NCBI GenBank assembly: GCA_023653785.1
Contig: JAMKCH010051722.1
Coordinates: 1-64,000 of the forward strand
Length of the DNA stretch: 64,000 nucleotides
DNA from: Ophioderma brevispina
Taxonomy: Eukaryota > Echinodermata > Ophiuroidea > Amphilepidida > Ophiodermatidae
Reading direction: 5' to 3'
Part shown: positions 59,338-64,000 of the stretch, piece by piece
Layout of the letters: each line of letters opens with the position of its first letter
Position numbering within the stretch: position 1 is the stretch's first letter
Position numbers and translations under genes: made by a program
The notes under the pieces: generated by a model
Seen by the model: the letters and a program-made list of their open reading frames with translations, nothing else
What the model was told of the DNA's origin: nothing
Database searches by the model: none

Positions 59338-60045
59338 CCAAATTAGATTAGTATCGCAATTACAGGAAAAATGCAATTTTCTCTATATCTCAGCCAAAAT
59401 GTTGATAAATGACAAATGAGGTTAATGGGCCTATGTTTCGAGGTTCAAAGATCAAGATGATCTAAACCATTTTAAAATTACCAGAGGTCCCCTGATGACG
59501 TCTATGCCAAATTAGTGTCGCCTTAGCTAAAAAATACATTTTCGAATATCTCAAAAAAATACTGTTGATAAATGAACAAATAAGGGGATGGGACCTATGT
59601 TTGAGGGTCAAAGATCAAGATGAACACATTTGAAAAATTACCAGATGTCCCCATTTTTTTTTTTTTTTTAAAAAATCTTGAATTTTGATGATGCCATTTG
59701 TCATCATTAGCTAACAATACAAATTTTCGAATATATCTATCAGCCAATTACTGTTGATAAATGAACAATGAGGTGACTGGACCTATGTTTCGAGGGTTAA
59801 AGATCAAGATGGAACCAGCTTGAAAAATTACCAAGTGTCCCCATGATGACGTATATGCCAAATAAGGGTCGCATTAGCTAAAAATACAATTTTTTAATCT
59901 CACCAATACTGTGATTAAATGGAAAAATAAGATGACTGGACCTAAGTTTTGAGGGTCAAAGATCAAGGTGGAACTTTGAAAATACCAGATCTTTCCATGA
60001 GAATAAAATGCAAAATTAGGGTCGCCATTAGCTAAAATCCATATT
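59338..60045 (+). repeat. ~170-bp tandem repeat, left arm (four units)
   Basis: Units contain GATGACGTMTATGCCAAATT, TAGCTAAAAATAC, CTGTTGATAAATGAACAAAT, GACCTATGTTTCGAGGGTCA and AAATTACCAGATGTCCCCAT. Unit starts are near 59338, 59510, 59690 and 59865. An A/T-run expansion is present in the third. Confidence 0.85.
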
Positions 60046-62389
60046 TGGGTATATCTTGGCCAATTATTCCAATACCTAAGACGTGACAGTTGTAATCACA
60101 AGCCAAAAAGAAACGTCGGAAAATGTGAAGAAAAGGATTCTTCGGTTCTTCAACGCATCCGTCATGTGCTATCCATATTGTAGCATAAAAGCAAGGAGGC
60201 CAATAGAACGACTATGTTCGTAAGCCAGAAGCACACCAGAAAGCATCTTTTGTTTACAGTCGTGTAGGACATTGGATCTCATATCGCCTTCAAACAGAGT
60301 GAGATATTGCTGTATTTTGTTACCCTTTGCTGTTGGATTGTGTGGTGTGCGGGGCTCTTGTAATAGGTCCAGTGTGTTGTGATGTGATATGAAAACGGAA
60401 AAAACTATCGCTCTGAGTACCTGCTAAAACGCCTACAGAAGGACCCAATGAGAGACCATAATCTCCTTTACAAAGTAAGCCCAACAAAAGTATTTTGCAG
60501 TTGCATTTTGGAATAACTGTTTTGAAGCTTACCACTCCTAGAAACGTGGACATGTGTCAAGGCGTTGCGATATTTTGCAGGTTTAATGAGTCCATAGACC
60601 TCGAGTTAGATTTTCTGGGTGGGAGTCCCAGTTGCAGAGATGAAGGCTTCTAATCCAGGCAAGGGCATATTGCCTTGCTGCCAATAACATGATAAAAAGC
60701 CATACAAAATATCTTGCATATGGTAGTATATATAGTTCGTGTGTCCATTCTCAAAAAAATGGTGTGAATGATGAGCCATCAGGAAAATTTGGGCCAATGC
60801 GCGTGATGTGAAATGGGGGGGGAATTTTGGTTCATGGTGTGTGGACTTTCAAGCTAAGCTGACCCTGCAATTTATCTACCGGCAGAATTATTGTTTTATG
60901 GCTTTTAGACCCGTTTGAACGTCCTGTATCGTGATCCTTGTAGCAATGTTGACAATGTTGCTGCCATGGAGTTTAGTAGAGAATTTATTCAAGTTATCCA
61001 TTTTCCTAGTGGGCAAAGCTGTTGTCTTCTGACTTACTTGAGGTCTATGTTGAGGCCTATGTGATTATTTGACCAGGGCTGTTTTTTAACTCAAAACAAA
61101 AATATGAACTGTCAGATGGCCAAACCGTTTGCAGAATATGGTGAGATGTTTGCTGTGGAACATAATATCTGAGACTGATTTCCGTTGCCCCTCTGGCACT
61201 GCACGTCTTTTTTTTTGGGTACAGCTTGCCGTAAGATGTTTAAACTTTGCGCTTATCTTAGTCATCTTTACAAGCTATTACCATGCAGAGGAACCGGCTA
61301 ATGGTCAGCAGGTATGAATTTCCAGACGCCAGTCTAAGTCGTCGACTGTGGTAGAGCGAGCCAAGGAGGTCTATGGACTCATGGAAGCCTGTGAAATATT
61401 ACGAAGGGAGAGCGACATCTGACACTCGATAAAGTGAACCAGACCCATTTCCAGGGGTCACGTGACCCCTTTGCTCTTCCAAGTGGAGTAGACGTGAGGG
61501 TGCTTTTGTGGGTAACGACTTTCTTTAATCTCTACTTTGTCACGGAAATAAATACTGGTGGGAGATGGGTCACCACGGAAGACAATCTAGGAGGGGGGGG
61601 GGGCGCTGCCTCTTGAAGTGATTATTCCGGTGTGTTGATATCATCTCCCAAACAGACGACGAATCCACTCGTCAATAATAGTTTTTTGCTGATCACACCC
61701 CCAAGGTTAGCGTATCTGATCACCAGCTGATAGCATTGCGATATGGGACTTATATGATTGCCGGAGATGTCACTCCCTATGAAGGTATGCTCCAATCTTT
61801 ATCTGCAGTTCCTTTAAATTTACGGAGGGTGTAAAAACTACTACGAGGCTTAATGCTTTTAAAGTCTAAATGTTGATAATCCTTGTATACAGTACCAAAA
61901 TTGTAAGTCAACTGTGGATAATTTGTTTGGGGAGATTTTAGAAACGTATTGGCCAAGAATTTTTTCTCTGTTAGTTCCTGTAAAATATACTGAGGGTTAA
62001 AACTACCATGATACAATATGGATATCACACTTGCATGTTGGAGAGAGTCATGGAGACTGTAGAGTCTGTTCTTCCGTTTGCTTTTCGGCATGATAACAAC
62101 ACAGTATCTTAGTCTCGCATTAGTCTTGGATCATTCCATACACTTGAATTTAAGAGAAAATGTTACAATGATTAGTACAGAAGTCTAATTTACTGGCACA
62201 ACGTTTCTATAATACCCACAAACGAGACTTCGAATTAAGGGGCCCTATTTGCATAGTCTTAGTATTTGCAGCTGAACATGTTATGACAAATAAACATTAA
62301 TTTATGAGTGACTTTCAATCTCTCGACCATAAAAAATAGGTCTCGTCATCTTATGTGGGCAGGTTTGTGGAATATTGGCCACGATATGA
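60046..62389. other. Central region of the nested element
   Basis: About 2.3 kb without repeats. Short frames on both strands (largest 104 codons, minus strand 61777-62091, lysine-rich) show no transposase domain that I recognise. An 87-bp segment at 61225-61311 has splice-like borders and an open phase-0 frame, but lies inside the transposon. The region could be the remains of a transposase gene or captured DNA. Confidence 0.4.
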
Positions 62390-62775
62390 CCAACTATGGA
62401 TTTTTGCTAATGGCGACCTAATTTGCATATTATGTCATTTATGGGGAAATCTGGTAATTTTCAAAATGGTTCCATCTTGATCTTGACCCTCAAAACATAG
62501 GTACAGTCACATTCTTTGTTCATTTATCAACAGTATTGGTGAGATATCGAAAATGTATTTTCGCTAATGGAGGACCCTAATTTGCATATTACGTCATTCT
62601 GGGGACATCTGGTAATTTTCAAAATGGTTCCATCTTGACTCTTTGACCCTCGAAACAAAGGTCCAGTCACCTCATTTGTTCATTTACAACAGTATTGGCT
62701 GAGATATATCGAAAAATTGATTTTTCTCTAATGGCGATACTAATTTGCATTTAAATTGCATATAAAAAAATGATA
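62390..62775 (-). repeat. ~170-bp tandem repeat, right arm (about two units)
   Basis: Reverse complement of the left-arm unit: TTATGGGGAAATCTGGTAAT, TTCAAAATGGTTCCATCTTG, CATTTATCAACAGTATTGG, GCTAATGGMGAYMCTAATTT. Two complete units plus a part. Confidence 0.85.
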
Positions 62776-62898
62776 CGTGGGGCACTTTTTGATTTTTTTA
62801 ACTCGCTAAATCGTGTTTTACGCATTTTTTCTGATATAGCGACATGATTAGAAGTTTATTTCCGGGGGGGTGCACGAACACCCCTTATACCCACTAGA

Positions 62899-63195
62899 CT
62901 ACCTCCAGAGGAAACCAAACTTTGTAAGTCATCCCTTCCAGAGGAACAAAAATTGTAAGTCATCCCCTCCAGAGGAAACCAAATTTGTAAGTCATCCCTC
63001 CAGAGGAAACAAAATTTGTAATGTAATCATACCCCAGAGGAAGGAAACCAAATTTTGTAAGTCATCCCTCCAGAGGCGGACAAAAATTTGTAAGTCATCC
63101 TCCAGAGGAAACAAAAATTTATAAGTCATCCCTCCAGAGGAAACAAATATTTGTAAGTAATCCCCCAGAGGGGACAAATTCGTATAGTCATCCCG
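62899..63195 (+). repeat. 31-bp minisatellite, right block
   Basis: About nine units of the same 31-bp repeat in the same orientation as 58014-59190. The last unit, GAGGGGACAAATTCGTATAG TCATCCCGG, corresponds to the variant unit of the compact MITE, marking the original array border. Confidence 0.9.
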
Positions 63196-63411
63196 GTTGA
63201 TTTCGCCCCAATTAAGTTGAACTTGATGAAACGTGTGTGGTAGATTGCAAAATCGTCGAATTAACTTTATTTCACACGCAAAATTAGGCTGTGGAAATTT
63301 GTCGAAATCCTCGAAGGAGAGGGATGAAAATGCAAAATTTGGTCCATATTCGTCCCGATAGAGGGGGAAACTTGCCTCCCTGCCCCCAGTCGGTACGCCA
63401 CTGCTGAAGGT

Positions 63412-63929
63412 TAAACACCACTAACTTACACACAGTAGTCTCTGGAAAAACTGACAACTTTTGAGCATGGTTCTTTCACATTTAAAACTCTCACAGAGGA
63501 AATACAAAATCACACCAAAGAACAAGCTAAAATCACCAAATGACCAAATTTTCAACATAATTATGGTGACCAGAAATCCTGAAATTGCACCATTGATATA
63601 ACTAGTGCATTTTCAGACATTTAAAGGATTTTTTTTCAGATGCCATGCACAAGAAAGTAGTCTACCCAAGATTTTGATCCCCTTGGCTAAAAGCCATGGG
63701 GATATTGCAATAGCTTCTGTCCGTGTGTGTGGGTGTACTTACTAGAGTAACGTTGTGGGGTGATTTGTACATAGAAATGAATGTTGTGGGGTGATCTTTC
63801 TTGACGTTGTGGGGTTATGGGACCACCTCAAGAAAATTTATCCTCTAACTTGACTTGCCTGAACCAATAAAACAACTAATGGATGAGCGTAGATATGTAC
63901 ATGGCGCTATTTCCTGGCCTTTTTCATAT
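63412..63929. other. Unassigned stretch
   Basis: Contains GTTGTGGGGTGATTTGTACA-type short repeats at 63750-63820 (ACGTTGTGGGGTKAT three times). No gene seen. Confidence 0.45.
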
Positions 63930-63995
63930 TGGAAGGCCGTATCCAGCAGCCGTTGAATTATTATCGGGATCCCGATATTAATTATTCTAATTACA
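63930..63995 (-). repeat. Palindrome-containing repeat end, copy 2
   Basis: GGCCGTATCCAGCAGCCGTT, then GAATTATTATCGGGATCCCG ATATTAATTATT: the reverse complement of the 48264-48320 unit with a one-base shorter palindrome. It is cut by the window end, so the rest of the element is not visible. Confidence 0.6.
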
Positions 63996-64000
63996 AAATT

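Larger units (their letters stand above)
59191..62898. mobile_element. 3.7-kb nested transposon with tandem-repeat arms
   Basis: The left end TCTGGGTTTAGAGGGGGTGT, GCGTGCACCCCTGAAATTAA and the reverse complement of the right end, TCTAGTGGGTATAAGGGGTG then TTCGTGCACCCCCCCGGAAA, are inverted repeats and continue through TCTAATCATG. Inside each arm follow ~170-bp tandem units in opposite orientation (four on the left, about two on the right). The 31-bp array continues in the same orientation on both outer sides, so the element inserted into it. The target-site duplication is short or unclear (CCTC-like). Confidence 0.75.
57984..63403 (-). mobile_element. 5.4-kb expanded hAT-type MITE with nested insertion
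   Basis: The ends CAGTGGCGTATCAAGG and CCAGTCGGTACGCCACTG are inverted repeats. The flanks CTGAAGAT (57976-57983) and CTGAAGGT (63404-63411) are a 7/8-matching 8-bp duplication. Its terminal ~70 bp on the left and ~210 bp on the right align with the compact copy at 56825-57132 in inverted orientation, so it is the same family. The extra length consists of a 31-bp array and a foreign 3.7-kb inverted-repeat element inside that array. It lies 158 bp downstream of TBC exon (c). No transposase is encoded. Confidence 0.8.

Noticed and set aside
61225..61311. An 87-bp open, phase-0 segment with an acceptor-like and a donor-like border, in the right place for the next TBC1D24-like exon
   Set aside because: It lies inside the nested transposon (59191-62898), and its peptide resembles the family only in AVRxxxF. 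An exon of the host gene would not sit in the centre of an element inserted downstream of exon (c).

Overview
The window looks like ordinary nuclear DNA of an animal, most likely a marine invertebrate; I cannot name the species. The grounds are AT-rich sequence with no dense bacterial-type gene packing, exons bounded by GT/AG splice sites, tRNA-derived SINE-like copies, LINE remnants, a DIRS-like tyrosine-recombinase retroelement and many short inverted-repeat DNA transposons. Almost none of the open frames longer than 60 codons look like genes. Many repeat copies and the recognisable exons differ by single-base losses in short homopolymers, so part of the indel noise may be residual long-read error.

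Layout. 1-11.4 kb: AT-rich sequence with copies of a ~360-bp MITE-like family (A), one split by a ~1.05-kb insertion, a second dispersed repeat (B), two SINE-like copies, a ~360-bp tandem duplication and a 1.15-kb fold-back element (10.14-11.29 kb). 11.39-16.44 kb: a GC-rich degraded DIRS-like retroelement that keeps gag-like sequence, the RNase H tail and a tyrosine-recombinase domain, with no visible reverse-transcriptase core. 16.4-30 kb: mostly unassigned DNA with two possible exons, several MITEs and an AT-rich tandem array. 30.3-30.9 and 39.0-39.5 kb: LINE ORF2 C-terminal relics on opposite strands. 32.7-34.3 kb: a probable hAT-type element full of tandem repeats. 35.7-37.6 kb: a 590-bp direct duplication. 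40-50 kb: four fold-back or MITE-type elements and a purine-biased repeat field.

The only gene I recognise is on the + strand at the right. Exons at 51343-51444, 54588-54681 and 57741-57825 encode consecutive parts of the TBC (RabGAP-like) domain of a TBC1D24-like protein. The second and third carry apparent 1-bp losses, and the third an in-frame TGA. The upstream TBC exons and the TLDc exons were not found.

The most unusual structure lies around the last of these exons. A compact 308-bp hAT-type MITE with a perfect 8-bp target duplication (56825-57132) and a 5.4-kb inverted relative (57984-63403) sit on either side of it. The small copy contains two 31-bp subterminal units. In the large copy the same unit has expanded to roughly 47 copies, and that array is split by a second 3.7-kb inverted-repeat transposon whose own arms are made of ~170-bp tandem repeats.
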